A DNA stretch of 29,216 nucleotides. It comes from JBECKR01 sp040235415 (GTDB lineage Bacteria > Acidobacteriota > Polarisedimenticolia > Polarisedimenticolales > Polarisedimenticolaceae). The notes below the pieces were generated by a model. That model did no database searches. It saw nothing but the letters and a program-made list of their open reading frames with translations, and was not told the origin of the DNA. Shown here piece by piece: positions 7,089 through 17,389 of this stretch. How positions within the stretch are numbered: the first letter of the stretch is position 1; every line of letters begins with the position of its first letter. The position numbers were made by a program, and so were the translations under genes. The stretch lies in NCBI GenBank assembly GCA_040235415.1, contig JBECKR010000383.1:1-29216 (forward strand), read 5' to 3'.

Positions 7089-10000
7089 TCACATCGCCCC
7101 GACGACGTTGACGAACGCGCCCTGGTGGTCGTAGCTCAGGTCGGTGAGGTCGTCGGAGAAGTCGGTGAAGTTGTAGCCGGCGCCGACCTTGAAGTGCCTC
7201 CCGATGTAGCGGTAGACCGCGAGCAGCGCGCCGCTGCGGCGCTGGCTGAGGTCCGGGAGGTCGAGCATGCGGACCTCGGCCATGCTCTCCCAGCCCCGCA
7301 GGAACCGCCAGTCGACGCGCAGGACCGCGAGATGGGCGGCGTTGTCGAAGAACTCGCGCTGCTCGCGATCGAGGCTCACCTGCCCCAGACGGTAGGCGTA
7401 CTTGCCGCCGATCGACCAGGTCGCCGTGAGGTCGTAGGTGACATCGAGCGCCGCGATGTGGCTCTTCTGGATGAACTCGGCCGCGGTGTTCTGCATCGTC
7501 ACCTGGTCCGTGGTCGGGACGTTGTAGAAGTACGTGTACTTCGCGAGCGCGTTCAGGCGGTCGTTCCGCACCGGGCGGTACGCGTAGCCGAACACGACCT
7601 CGGTGTAGCCGCCGTCGTAGAACTCGCCGAGCGAGCTGTTGCTGACCGAGTGGTTCAGCTTGCCGAGGATGCGCCAGTCCGGCGTGACCTGGAACTTGAA
7701 GTTGTTGCGGAACAGCCACGCGGTCCGTTCGGTGTGCGTCAGGTCGGGCTGTTCCGCGTCGTCCCGGCGATACTCGATCGCGCTCGAGAACTGGATCTTC
7801 TCCAGGCCGTATCCCAGACGGACACCCGCCGCCTTGCGATCGGTCGCGGCGCCGGTCTGCGAATCGCGCAGGGTCCCGAGCTCCGCGTTGGCGCCGAAGT
7901 TCCAGCGCTCTCTCGCGACGAGGTGCACGCCGGTCGCGTGCGTCAGACCGGTCAGCGGCCCGGCGTCCTGGTAGCGCTCCTCGAGGTACACGCTCGAGCT
8001 GTCGGACAGCCTTCGCTTCACGCCCGAGACCAGGGTGCCGCGGCGGACCTGCAGGCCGTTGTCGGTCCGCTCGTTCTCCAGCGAGTACTTCAGGTACAGG
8101 CTGGTCCGGTCGGACGGCAGGAAGCTGGTCCCGAGCCGGCCGCCGGCCCCGAGGTCGCCGTCCGAAGCCTCGGCGTCGATCTTGAAGCGTTTCGTCACGC
8201 GGTACGAGCCGCCGGCGCCGATGCGCCCGTTGTCCTGGCGGCCGCCGCTCGACGAGATCGTGTCCTGGACGAAGCCGTAGGCGCGCCACGCGGCTCCCGG
8301 ATCGTAGGTCACCTGCGCGACCGCGTCCGTGCGCTCGCCCTGCTCCTGGGTCAACGGGACGACCGGCGAGCGGTCGGTGCGCAGGTCGTTGCGCACGCCG
8401 GTGCTGACGCTCCACTCGTCGGTCAGCTTGTAGCCGAGGTCGACCTCGATCGCCCGGGTCTCGAGTCCCTGCTCTTCGACCTTGCGATCGCCCTTGGCCG
8501 CGAGCTTCAGGCGGCTCGTCACGGGCATCCTGAACGTGCCGCCGAAGTACTCGGTGTCCTTGAGCGCGGACTGGCCGGGCGCCGAGTAGCCGGCGTCGAT
8601 GTTCTGCGAGTACAGCGTGACGCGGCCGTTTCGGCCGTCGAAGAGGTCGCCCAGCCCGACGCTCAGGTCCGCACGATAGGCCCCGGCCTGCTCGTCCGCG
8701 AACGCCAGGGGGTCCTGGCCCGCGAACCCGAATCCGCCGTCGTCGGACCGCAGCGAGCTCGAGACGAGCCCGTCGCTCCGGCCCGCCTGCACCTTGAACC
8801 AGGACTCGCTGCTCATCCGCAGGGTCAGATCGGCCGCGCCGAGGCTGCTGTCGGCGTCCCCGTCGTCGTTGGAGTTGGCGGTCAGTCCGAGCCGCACGTG
8901 GTCGTTGAACCAGTAGTGGCCCTGGCCGCCGACGGCCATCGCGTCCAGCTGGTCGAAGCCCGGCGTGTACTCGTAGCGCGCCACGAGATAGGCCTCGTCG
9001 CCGCTCAAGCCGCTGCTGCGCACCAGCAGGTTGTCGTCGGCGGTCGACGACAGCGGCTCGGAGAGCAGCAGCCGTCCCTGGAGGTAATCGATGTCGTAGT
9101 CGATGCCGTACCGCAGGTCGACCACTCCGGTGACGATCTGCGAGTCCTTGTCGCGAATCTCGATCCGCACGCGCTCGGAGCCCGTCAGGACGTCCTGGTG
9201 CTGCAGGAAGTAGAGCGACCCGCCGGTTCCCCGGAACTCCTCGTAACTCGGCACCGTCCCCGGCTCGGCGGCGAAGCCGTCGACGACGGCCCGGCGCTCG
9301 CCGAAGCTCGTGGTGGCTTCCGACCCGTAGTGCGCGTTGGCTCCGTAAAGGCCGCGATCGACCTGGGCCAGCTCGTTGCCGAGGTACCCGATCTTGAAGT
9401 TGCCCCACATCGCGTAGTTTTCGCCGCGGCTCGCCTTGACGTAGAACTTGCCGTTGGTCGGCGCCGTCTCTTCCACGACGCCGTCGTCGCCGAACGTGGG
9501 GTAGTAGTAGTCGGGATCGATGCGCCGGAACAGCGAGTCGGGCGACTTGTCGAGGAAGTTGGTGAACAGGTCCTCGATCGGGCCCTCGCGGGTGTCCGCG
9601 CTCGCCGTCAATCGCCAGTGCTCCCGGAACTTGCCGTTGACGTAGAACGCCAGCCGGCCGTCGAGCGACGAGTCGAACGGCTGCGGGGCGTTCTCACCCT
9701 GCAGCAGCTCGGCCGGGCCGCTGGTGCTGCTCTCGGACAGCGTGAGGTCGGCGACGCCGACGTAGAACAGGTCCGTGGGCTTGAACTCCAGGTCGCGGAG
9801 GTACAGCGAGCCGTTACCCTCGTCGTCGAGAACCGCGACCTCGACGGTATGCGCGCCCGCGGGGAGGATCTCCTCCGCGGCGAACTTGCCCTGCGGGTCG
9901 ACCGGAACCGGGCGGCCGGCCACCCATACCGTGTGGCCCTCCGGTATTCCGCTGCCCTGGACCGTCACCGTGCCGCCGCTCAGCGGAATCCGGTGGAGCG

Positions 10001-12158
10001 CGAGATCGCTCTCGCCGTACGGGCCGAGAAGCTCCTGCGACGGCGCCGCCGCGGCGGCGGAGCTCGAGTCCGGCTCGGGAGCCGGCTCGCGGTACAGCCA
10101 CAACGGCCGCGGCCCGGTCTCGTCGAACCGACCCTTCGAGTCGTAGGCCCGCAGGACGTATTTCAGCTCGCGTACGGGCCCTTCGAAGCTTTCCGCGACC
10201 GGCTGCCATTGCGCGAGACCGCCGTCGTCGACCGGGACGACCTCGAGCGGGACGGCCCGCAACGACTGCTGCTGCGCGAAGATCCGGATCTCGGCGCGCT
10301 CGATGAAGCTCGAGTAGTTCGTGTACATGCGGAAGCGCACGACCGGTGCGGCGGGGCCGCCTCCCTCGTCGCTCACCGCCACGGAAACCGGATGCGCCGC
10401 AACGGCGAGCCGAGGGCGCGACTCGAGATCGTCGAAGCGGAAACGGACCTCGGCGTCGTCGAGCGCGACGTCGGTGCAGCGCTGGACGTCGGAGGAGCTG
10501 CGGCCCGGGTCGTCGATCGGCTTGCCGTCCACGGTGATGCGCATGACGTTGAGCTCGAACGGGCTCTTCGGTTGGAGCTCGCGGGTGATGCGCGTGATGT
10601 CGACGCCCTCGTAGTCGTCGAGCGGGGCCGGCTCGTCGTAGACGACCTGCACGCGCACGAACGACGTCTCGCCCTGGATGAAGCCGGCCGTCACGACGTC
10701 GTCCGACTGCACGAAGCCGCGCCCCTCGTGCTCGGCCGGAACGCCCGACAGCAGCGGGTCCTGCTCGAGGATCTCCATGGTGCGGCGCGCTCGCGCCGCG
10801 GACAGGCCGATGTCGTCGCCGTACACGGACGCGGTACGGCGGTCGAGCCGCTCGTTCTTGGTGTAGCCGATGAATCGCAGCCGCACGTTGGTCCGGTCCG
10901 CGACGTCCGTGAACGCGCGGTGCACCAGCTCCGCGTACCCGGGCGGGACGATCGGCCGACCGTCCGCGAGCTCGAGCGTCGGGATGCTGCCCCACGCCGG
11001 GTCGTAGACCTTCGTCACCATCTCCTCGCCGGCGTCGCCGGGGCACGGCTGCGGCTCGTCCGGGAGCTCCTGGAGAGGATCGTCGTACCAGAACTCGACC
11101 TCGACGCGGCGATTCGACGCCCGCCCCTCCGCGGTTCCGTTGGAGGCGAGCGGACGCGAGGCCCCGCGGCCGTCGCTCTCGATCGCCGAGGCCGGCAATC
11201 CCAGGGCTTCCTGCGTCGCCAGCGCGACGCGCAGCGCCCTCGCCTTCGACAGCGACAGGTGGTTTCCGTAGATGCGCTCGTTGCGGCCGGTCAGCGGCGC
11301 GTCGTCGGTGTAGCCGATGAAGCGGACCGCGACGTTCTGCCGGTCGCGCAGGTTGTCGAGCGCTTGCCGGATCTGCCGGGTGAAGTCCTCGGAGACGGGA
11401 GTGGCGTCGTCGTCGTACCGCAGCGGCGTGACCACGTTCCTCACGCGCGCCCGCCGCGATTGGCCTTCCCTGTAGGTGAGCTTGCAGACGGTCTCCATCC
11501 GGCAGACCTTGACTCGCTTGATGTCGTCGGGCACGACGACTTCTCGGTCCTCGAGGGCGTCCCGAACCTCGTCGTACCAAACCTCGACCTCGACGCGACG
11601 GTTGAGCGCCCGCCCCTCCTCGGTGTCGTTCGAGGCGATGGGCCGGGAGTCCCCGGCCCATTCGTAGGTGATCGATTCGGGCGGCAGCCCGAGCGCCTTC
11701 TTGAAGTACTCGGCGACCTCGCCGGCCCGCTCGCGGGAGAGGCCCTCGTTGTCGCCGAAAACGCGCGCCAGCGCGTCGGAGAGCGGCTGCGAATCCGCGT
11801 GCCCGACGAAGTGCAGGCGGACGTTTCTGCGATACTGCATCGACTCGAGGATCGTGGCGAGCTTGTCGACGTACTCGGGGGGGATGTCGGCCACGCCCGA
11901 CTCGAACCGGATCGGCGGAACGACGTTCTTCAGCTTGACGGTCTCGAGCTTCTCGGCGGGGACCTTGCGGACCTCCAGGCGATCGCCCCGCTCGTTCTGG
12001 AGCAGCTCCGGATTCTGGGTCCACTGCCGGAACGTCTGGTCGCTCGACAGATGCCGCTCGACCTGCTCGCCCAGTCCGGTCGTGTCGTCCGACGCGGCGC
12101 CCGCGGCGGCGCTCACGAGGAGACCGAGGATCACTGCGATGCGGCGGTGCGTCCTCAT
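7089..12158 (-). CDS. Giant outer-membrane protein: three OmpA-like domains plus C-terminal beta-barrel
   Basis: A 1689-residue exported protein with a signal peptide of about 22 residues (IAVILGLLVSAAAGA). Three OmpA-like domains follow at roughly 60-215, 245-390 and 405-545. The first two keep the peptidoglycan-binding Asp (VGHADSQPL, IGYTDDAPL) and the NRRVEVE end. The third has Lys in place of the Asp (IGYTKNERL) and lacks NRR. Ig-like strands follow (about 550-830), with GSGIPEGHTVWVAGRPV. The last half is rich in amphipathic beta-strands, with the motif YYYPTFGDDG near its start and many aromatic-ended strands, consistent with a large outer-membrane barrel. ATG at 12158 has AGGTGA upstream, 5 nt after the DUF11 gene stop. 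The pair is co-translated and probably shares the c-di-GMP riboswitch. A role in adhesion or surface anchoring is inferred. Confidence 0.85.
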   Translation of the reverse strand: MRTHRRIAVILGLLVSAAAGAASDDTTGLGEQVERHLSSDQTFRQWTQNPELLQNERGDRLEVRKVPAEKLETVKLKNVVPPIRFESGVADIPPEYVDKLATILESMQYRRNVRLHFVGHADSQPLSDALARVFGDNEGLSRERAGEVAEYFKKALGLPPESITYEWAGDSRPIASNDTEEGRALNRRVEVEVWYDEVRDALEDREVVVPDDIKRVKVCRMETVCKLTYREGQSRRARVRNVVTPLRYDDDATPVSEDFTRQIRQALDNLRDRQNVAVRFIGYTDDAPLTGRNERIYGNHLSLSKARALRVALATQEALGLPASAIESDGRGASRPLASNGTAEGRASNRRVEVEFWYDDPLQELPDEPQPCPGDAGEEMVTKVYDPAWGSIPTLELADGRPIVPPGYAELVHRAFTDVADRTNVRLRFIGYTKNERLDRRTASVYGDDIGLSAARARRTMEILEQDPLLSGVPAEHEGRGFVQSDDVVTAGFIQGETSFVRVQVVYDEPAPLDDYEGVDITRITRELQPKSPFELNVMRITVDGKPIDDPGRSSSDVQRCTDVALDDAEVRFRFDDLESRPRLAVAAHPVSVAVSDEGGGPAAPVVRFRMYTNYSSFIERAEIRIFAQQQSLRAVPLEVVPVDDGGLAQWQPVAESFEGPVRELKYVLRAYDSKGRFDETGPRPLWLYREPAPEPDSSSAAAAAPSQELLGPYGESDLALHRIPLSGGTVTVQGSGIPEGHTVWVAGRPVPVDPQGKFAAEEILPAGAHTVEVAVLDDEGNGSLYLRDLEFKPTDLFYVGVADLTLSESSTSGPAELLQGENAPQPFDSSLDGRLAFYVNGKFREHWRLTASADTREGPIEDLFTNFLDKSPDSLFRRIDPDYYYPTFGDDGVVEETAPTNGKFYVKASRGENYAMWGNFKIGYLGNELAQVDRGLYGANAHYGSEATTSFGERRAVVDGFAAEPGTVPSYEEFRGTGGSLYFLQHQDVLTGSERVRIEIRDKDSQIVTGVVDLRYGIDYDIDYLQGRLLLSEPLSSTADDNLLVRSSGLSGDEAYLVARYEYTPGFDQLDAMAVGGQGHYWFNDHVRLGLTANSNDDGDADSSLGAADLTLRMSSESWFKVQAGRSDGLVSSSLRSDDGGFGFAGQDPLAFADEQAGAYRADLSVGLGDLFDGRNGRVTLYSQNIDAGYSAPGQSALKDTEYFGGTFRMPVTSRLKLAAKGDRKVEEQGLETRAIEVDLGYKLTDEWSVSTGVRNDLRTDRSPVVPLTQEQGERTDAVAQVTYDPGAAWRAYGFVQDTISSSGGRQDNGRIGAGGSYRVTKRFKIDAEASDGDLGAGGRLGTSFLPSDRTSLYLKYSLENERTDNGLQVRRGTLVSGVKRRLSDSSSVYLEERYQDAGPLTGLTHATGVHLVARERWNFGANAELGTLRDSQTGAATDRKAAGVRLGYGLEKIQFSSAIEYRRDDAEQPDLTHTERTAWLFRNNFKFQVTPDWRILGKLNHSVSNSSLGEFYDGGYTEVVFGYAYRPVRNDRLNALAKYTYFYNVPTTDQVTMQNTAAEFIQKSHIAALDVTYDLTATWSIGGKYAYRLGQVSLDREQREFFDNAAHLAVLRVDWRFLRGWESMAEVRMLDLPDLSQRRSGALLAVYRYIGRHFKVGAGYNFTDFSDDLTDLSYDHQGAFVNVVGAM

Positions 12159-12163
12159 CACGT

Positions 12164-15100
12164 TCACCTGCCGTCCGGCACGCGCGTGTCGTGCCGCTTG
12201 GGCGGCGCGCCGCGTCGCCAGAAGATCTCGGGCTCGATGGTGAGGGCGTAGGGGCGATCCGCCGTGTCCCAGGTCTCGGTCAGCTGCCGTTTGACCGCCT
12301 CCAGCCGCCGCTCGACCAGCGCCGACGGTTCCGTGTCGGCGACGTAGGACAGCCGCAGCACCGACGGCGCCTTGCGCAGCTCCTCGAGCAGCAGGTCGAG
12401 CCGCGGTCGCCACTGGACGCGGATCTCCGTCTCGCCCGGCTCGAACGCCGCATCGGAGAGGTCGATCGCGACCACCCGGAAGATCGACGCCCCGAAGTCG
12501 AACTTCAGGGCCTTGCCGCGGGTGGCGCGCTTGATCTGCACCTGCTTCGTCGACATCCGGAAACCGCTCGGCAGGGTCCGGTCGTCGAGCTTCAGCACGA
12601 AGTTGCTGCCGCGGTCCTCGTGGGGCGTGATCGCACAGGTGATGTGGAACCGCCCGTACGGGTCGGTCGTCGCCTGCAGACCCCGGGGCGTCACGATGCG
12701 CACGCCGGGCAGGCCGTCTTCGCCGTCGTCCTGAACGCCGTTGCGATTGACGTCGTCGAAGACCTTGCCGGTCACGTCGGTGCAGTCGAACGTGGGATCG
12801 GGCGAGACGCGCACGGTGGCGGTCGCTTCACCGGAGATCGCCTCGCCGGTCACCCCGATCACCACTTGCGCGCGATTCACGAACTCGCCCTCGCCGACGC
12901 CGGCGCCCACGGCGAGCAACAGCTTCAGCGTACGCACCTCGGTCCCCGCGATGACGAGGCCGCTCCAGGTGAGCTCGCGGCCCGTGATCGACGGCTCCGT
13001 CGGCACGCCGTCGAGACGCGCGGAGCCCGTGACGTAGGCGAATCCTGCCGGGAAGCGATCCACGATGCTGACGTCCGAGAGCAGCGTGCCGGCCACGTTG
13101 TTGACGGTGATCACGTAGGGAACCAGTTGTCCGCGCGTGACGTCGAGCAGCGGCGTCGTCTTCGTGATCGCGACCGATCCGGCGAGCTGGGGATCGAGCG
13201 GGATGTGGTTGTTGAAGATCTGACTCGTGCCCGGCGACTGGCTGCCGTCCAGCATCAGGTGGACGTAGTGCACCGTGCCCGCGCCGCGGGCCGGAACCGA
13301 CGCCGCCGGCGGGAACTCGGAGGGCTGTACCTCGCAGAACCCGGCCGTGGCCGGGACGGTGTCGTCCGGGCTTCCCGGGCAGGCCGGCACCGAGAACGCC
13401 GCGGTCGACCCGTCGGACGCAGGCGGGATGATCTGGGAGTATCCGGCGACGTAGGTCGATCCCGGCGGCGCCGTGACCTGGATGACGTAGTCGCCGCCGC
13501 TCGGGCAGGCCGGGTCGCTGAAGTTGACGTCGAACTTGTAGTACCCGTCCGCGAGCGTGACCTGCCCCTGCTGGACCGGGTCGTCGAAGCAGCTCGCCGG
13601 CAGGGGCGAGGCGCCGCCGGCGTCCAGCAGGGTGACGGTCGCCCCCGGGATCGGGACGCGCGCGATCGAGTTGTAGATGACCCCGTTCGGGTCGATCGGA
13701 AGGTTCAGGCCTTGCAGATTCGCTCCGGACGAAACGACGATGTCACCGATCCGCTGGAGTCCGTTCGTGAACGGAGAAGCGGCGCGGCCGAGCGTCGCGG
13801 TGCCGGCGCCCGCACCGGGCGCGCGGAACCGCAGCTCGTAGGGGCTGCCGCCCGCGTCGTTCGGCTCGAGACCGACGATGTGATAGTCGCCGCTCGCGTC
13901 CGTCAGGGTGGTGTGCAGCACCCGGCCGTCGCGGTACAGGTCCACCGACCAGCCGGCCAGCGCGCGCTCGCCGGAATCCCGAGCGTCGTTGAAGTTCGCG
14001 TCGTGCCAGGCCGAGCCGTTCAACGCGGCGACCCCCGGAAAGCCGCCGACGACGATCGAGACGCTGGCGCTGGCGGTCCGCGTGGGGTTGTTCCATGCGA
14101 CCACGCCGGTGTTCGTGACGACGGTGCCGTCGGTGAGACCGGGGTCGAGCGTGGCCCGGAAGCGGAGCACCACGACCCCTCCCGGGTCCAGCGGTCCGTA
14201 GGCCGCGGCGTAGTCGGCGGTGATCGTCGAGCCCGCGACGCTGACGCCCGCCGTCGAGCCGTTCATCGTCGCCGATGCGCTCACGTAGGCGAGCTGGCCG
14301 GGTTGCGGAACGTCGAGGTCGTCCGTGATGACGACGTTGAGGGCCGGCACCGCCGCGATGTTCGTGACGCGGACGACGTACTCGAGCTCCGCTCCGGGGA
14401 GCGCGGCACCGCCGCCCACGACCGTGACCTGCTTCGTGATCGAGACCTGCTGGCTCGCGCCCACGACGACGACCGTCGGCTCCGGGCCCGTCGCGGGATT
14501 GCCGTCGCCGTCGGTCAGGAGGTCCGGAAGCTCGACGCTCTCGACGACGGCCTGGTTGCTGATCAAGGTGCCCGCGGGCGTTCCCGGGTCGACGCGGAGG
14601 TCGTACTGCAGCACCGCCGTGGTCCGCGGCGAGATCGTGCCGGCGCCGGCGCCGGGAAGCGGCGGGGTCCGGTCGGACGAGCTGATGTCGATGCCCGACG
14701 CGAGCGGCGACGCGCCGCCGTCCGGCTGCCCGACGGGCAGCCCGTTGAGCAGCGTCGAGTTCGCGACGTAGGTGGTGTTCGCCGGAACGCCGTCGCGCAG
14801 CACGACGCCCGTCGCCGGGATCGCGGCGGAGTTCTGCACCGTGATCGTGTAGCGCAGCACGTCGCCCGGATCGACGATCCCCGGCGATCCGAGGTCGCCG
14901 AACAGCGCGACGCGCTTTTCCGCATAGAGCAGCGGGGAGTTGCCCACGATGTCGCGCGTCGGGTCGTCGGGGATCGGGGTGTCGGGGTCGTCGGACGGCC
15001 GATCGACGATTCCGGCCTCGACGGCGCTGACGAAGCCCTGGTTCGAGATCACCGTGCCGTCGACGACGTTGGGATCCACGACGACGTCGAACGTGATGGT

Positions 15101-17317
15101 CGCGACGTTGGTCCGGTTGCCGATCGGGTCGGCCGGCATCGAGCCCGGCGTCGGGTCCGCTGGCGAGTTCACCGGCATGCCGTTCACGAGCGGGGACAGT
15201 CCCCCGACGTCCGCGACCGGGGCACCGTTCAGGGTCGTGCTGCCCGCGACGTAGCTCGTGTTCACCGGAACCGCGTCGCGGAGCACGACGTTCGCGGCGT
15301 CCTCGTTTCCGACGTTCTCGACGGTGATGACGTAGTGCAGCGTCTCGCCGGCGAGCAGGACGTTCGGGTCTCCGGTCACGTCGTCGGAGATCTTCTGGAC
15401 CCGGAACGCCGGGGCCGCCACGATCGTCACCCGGGTGGGGTCCTCGTCGCCCGGCACGTCGGGATCCGCCGTGCCGTTGACGTTCGGGTCGTCGCTGAGC
15501 GCGAAACTCGTGCCGTCCGCGAGGCGGAGCGTCGCCTGGTTGGTGACGACGGTGCCGTTGGTGAGGATCGAGGCGAGCGTGATGTCGAACTGGATCACGA
15601 CCTCGCCGTCGGCCGGGAGGCTCAGGTTGCGGACGTCGAGAACGCCGGTGCCGTTCGTGCCGCCCGTAGCGCTCGTGTTGCTGACGTCGGCCCCGGGCGG
15701 GTACGTGACGAGCGTGAGCGTCCCGGGCTCGAACGCCGGTTGCGCGTTCATGGCGCCCATGTCGTCGAATACCCTGAAACCGGTCAGCGCCTGATCGGTC
15801 GTGCGGAAGCGCAACGTGTAGCGCAACGTGTCGCCCGGCCCGGCGGTGGAGGCGGGGTCCGCGCCGCTCGTCAGGTCCGCGACGGTCTTCTCGAAGAAGA
15901 ACCCCGTGAGCGCCACCGTCACCGTGTGGGCGTCCTGGAAGTCCTGGACGCCGACGGTGCCGTCGGTGAGCGTGCGGCTGTACGGCAGGCGGCCGGAATT
16001 GGAGCTGTCGCCGTTGAACCACTGGACGGCGCCGGCGACGTTGGTGAGCGCGACGCCGTTTTGGGTGTCGCCGTCGAGCTGGGTGCGGTATCGGATGATC
16101 AGGTGCTCGTCCGGGCCGATCGTTCCGGCGGCGGTCCGCATCGCGAGGTCGAGCCGGCACTCCGGCGCGGCGCCGTAGCTCAACGAGTAGTCCGTGCCCG
16201 CGGCGAGCGGGCCCTTACCGGGGACCGGAGTGACCCCGTCGGCCGCGAACACTTGGGCGCTCACGATTTGGGGGGTCGTGTCGCACATGCCGCCCGTCGG
16301 GCCGTCCGGGAGCAAGTCCCGGACCGACACGTCCCAGGCGTCGCTCAACCCCACGTTGTGGACATCGATCGCGAAATCGCCCCACTGTCCGAGGTTCATC
16401 GTCGCCGGGCCGGTTTTCGCGACGACCACATCCGGCGCGGCGATCGTCATCGGGGGCGTCACGCCCCACTCGCCCGGGAGCGGCTCGTAGTACACGCCGT
16501 CGATGAGCCGTCCGAAGTCCCACTTCGCGGTGTTGATGAACTGCGTCCCGTTCACGTTCGCCGGCGAGTCGTCGAGCACGACGGTGAGCTCGATGACGAA
16601 CTGCCGCCCGGCGGGCACGATCGGGAAGTCGTCGAAGGTGAGCGCGCCGCCGACGTTCGAGAACGTATGAGGGACCGGGGTGCCGTCGTCGCGCCAGTAG
16701 GCGGTGTGGCTGACGTAGGTGAGGTCGGCGCCCGTCTCGTTGAGGTCGTCCCAGATCGTGATGCCGTGGAGGTCGTTCGGCGACCCGCTGGAGTTGATGA
16801 CCTTGCCCGTCGCGGGGTCGAACAGGACCGGGATCGTCAGCGTGTAGGTGAACGGAACGCCGATGGCGGCCGTCGTCTGCCCCGCCGGATTCTGCTTGTC
16901 GATCTTCTCGACGGGTATCAGGAGGTTCTGGCAGTTCGCGTGGATCCCGCTCGACGAGCCGTTGGTGAACCAGATCTTGTGGTCGTGAACGGCGTCGCAC
17001 GACATCTGCCCGGTGTGCACGACGTTGTCGAAGATGACCAGCCAGCGCTCGTCGTTCTGGCCGGGTTGCGTGTAGAAGCTGATGTTGCTGGTCAGCGGGT
17101 TGGACGCGGGGAAGTTCTTGATCGTGCAGTTGCCGTCGATCTGGATCTGGGACGGAGGGACGGGATCGACGAAGCCGTCGATGACGCCGCCGCGATCGGC
17201 GACGCAATCGTCCGCCCACGCCGGGACGGCGGCGAGAAGCGACAGCGCGAACGCGAGCAGCAGGATTGCCGTCCGGCCGCCGGCCGCTCGCGCATCGTTC
17301 ATAACCCTGGAGATCAT
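12164..17317 (-). CDS. Giant DUF11/SdrD-like repeat surface protein
   Basis: A 1717-residue secreted protein with a signal peptide ending AVPAWA (about residue 35). It contains about six DUF11-type beta-sandwich repeats, marked by phrases such as AGETLHYVITVENVGNEDA, GDVLRYTITVQN and GAELEYVVRVTN. SdrD-B/collagen-binding-B-like domains are interspersed, with Ca-binding-type loops (WHDANFNDARDSGE and FDDVNRNGVQDDGEDG). The final ~90 residues read like a degenerate OmpA fold (DLSDAAFEPGETEIRVQW ... LTIEPEIFWRRG). ATG at 17317 has GAGGGC upstream; ATG at 17302 is possible. It follows a c-di-GMP riboswitch leader and overlaps functionally with the OmpA/barrel gene 5 nt downstream. Such proteins are usually adhesive or matrix-like; the partner is inferred. 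Confidence 0.88.
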   Translation of the reverse strand: MISRVMNDARAAGGRTAILLLAFALSLLAAVPAWADDCVADRGGVIDGFVDPVPPSQIQIDGNCTIKNFPASNPLTSNISFYTQPGQNDERWLVIFDNVVHTGQMSCDAVHDHKIWFTNGSSSGIHANCQNLLIPVEKIDKQNPAGQTTAAIGVPFTYTLTIPVLFDPATGKVINSSGSPNDLHGITIWDDLNETGADLTYVSHTAYWRDDGTPVPHTFSNVGGALTFDDFPIVPAGRQFVIELTVVLDDSPANVNGTQFINTAKWDFGRLIDGVYYEPLPGEWGVTPPMTIAAPDVVVAKTGPATMNLGQWGDFAIDVHNVGLSDAWDVSVRDLLPDGPTGGMCDTTPQIVSAQVFAADGVTPVPGKGPLAAGTDYSLSYGAAPECRLDLAMRTAAGTIGPDEHLIIRYRTQLDGDTQNGVALTNVAGAVQWFNGDSSNSGRLPYSRTLTDGTVGVQDFQDAHTVTVALTGFFFEKTVADLTSGADPASTAGPGDTLRYTLRFRTTDQALTGFRVFDDMGAMNAQPAFEPGTLTLVTYPPGADVSNTSATGGTNGTGVLDVRNLSLPADGEVVIQFDITLASILTNGTVVTNQATLRLADGTSFALSDDPNVNGTADPDVPGDEDPTRVTIVAAPAFRVQKISDDVTGDPNVLLAGETLHYVITVENVGNEDAANVVLRDAVPVNTSYVAGSTTLNGAPVADVGGLSPLVNGMPVNSPADPTPGSMPADPIGNRTNVATITFDVVVDPNVVDGTVISNQGFVSAVEAGIVDRPSDDPDTPIPDDPTRDIVGNSPLLYAEKRVALFGDLGSPGIVDPGDVLRYTITVQNSAAIPATGVVLRDGVPANTTYVANSTLLNGLPVGQPDGGASPLASGIDISSSDRTPPLPGAGAGTISPRTTAVLQYDLRVDPGTPAGTLISNQAVVESVELPDLLTDGDGNPATGPEPTVVVVGASQQVSITKQVTVVGGGAALPGAELEYVVRVTNIAAVPALNVVITDDLDVPQPGQLAYVSASATMNGSTAGVSVAGSTITADYAAAYGPLDPGGVVVLRFRATLDPGLTDGTVVTNTGVVAWNNPTRTASASVSIVVGGFPGVAALNGSAWHDANFNDARDSGERALAGWSVDLYRDGRVLHTTLTDASGDYHIVGLEPNDAGGSPYELRFRAPGAGAGTATLGRAASPFTNGLQRIGDIVVSSGANLQGLNLPIDPNGVIYNSIARVPIPGATVTLLDAGGASPLPASCFDDPVQQGQVTLADGYYKFDVNFSDPACPSGGDYVIQVTAPPGSTYVAGYSQIIPPASDGSTAAFSVPACPGSPDDTVPATAGFCEVQPSEFPPAASVPARGAGTVHYVHLMLDGSQSPGTSQIFNNHIPLDPQLAGSVAITKTTPLLDVTRGQLVPYVITVNNVAGTLLSDVSIVDRFPAGFAYVTGSARLDGVPTEPSITGRELTWSGLVIAGTEVRTLKLLLAVGAGVGEGEFVNRAQVVIGVTGEAISGEATATVRVSPDPTFDCTDVTGKVFDDVNRNGVQDDGEDGLPGVRIVTPRGLQATTDPYGRFHITCAITPHEDRGSNFVLKLDDRTLPSGFRMSTKQVQIKRATRGKALKFDFGASIFRVVAIDLSDAAFEPGETEIRVQWRPRLDLLLEELRKAPSVLRLSYVADTEPSALVERRLEAVKRQLTETWDTADRPYALTIEPEIFWRRGAPPKRHDTRVPDGR

Positions 17318-17389
17318 CTACGCCCTCGTTCCACTCGCCGAGCGACTGCAGTGACGGGAAGGGACCGAGGCAGCCCACGCCGTGGACTG

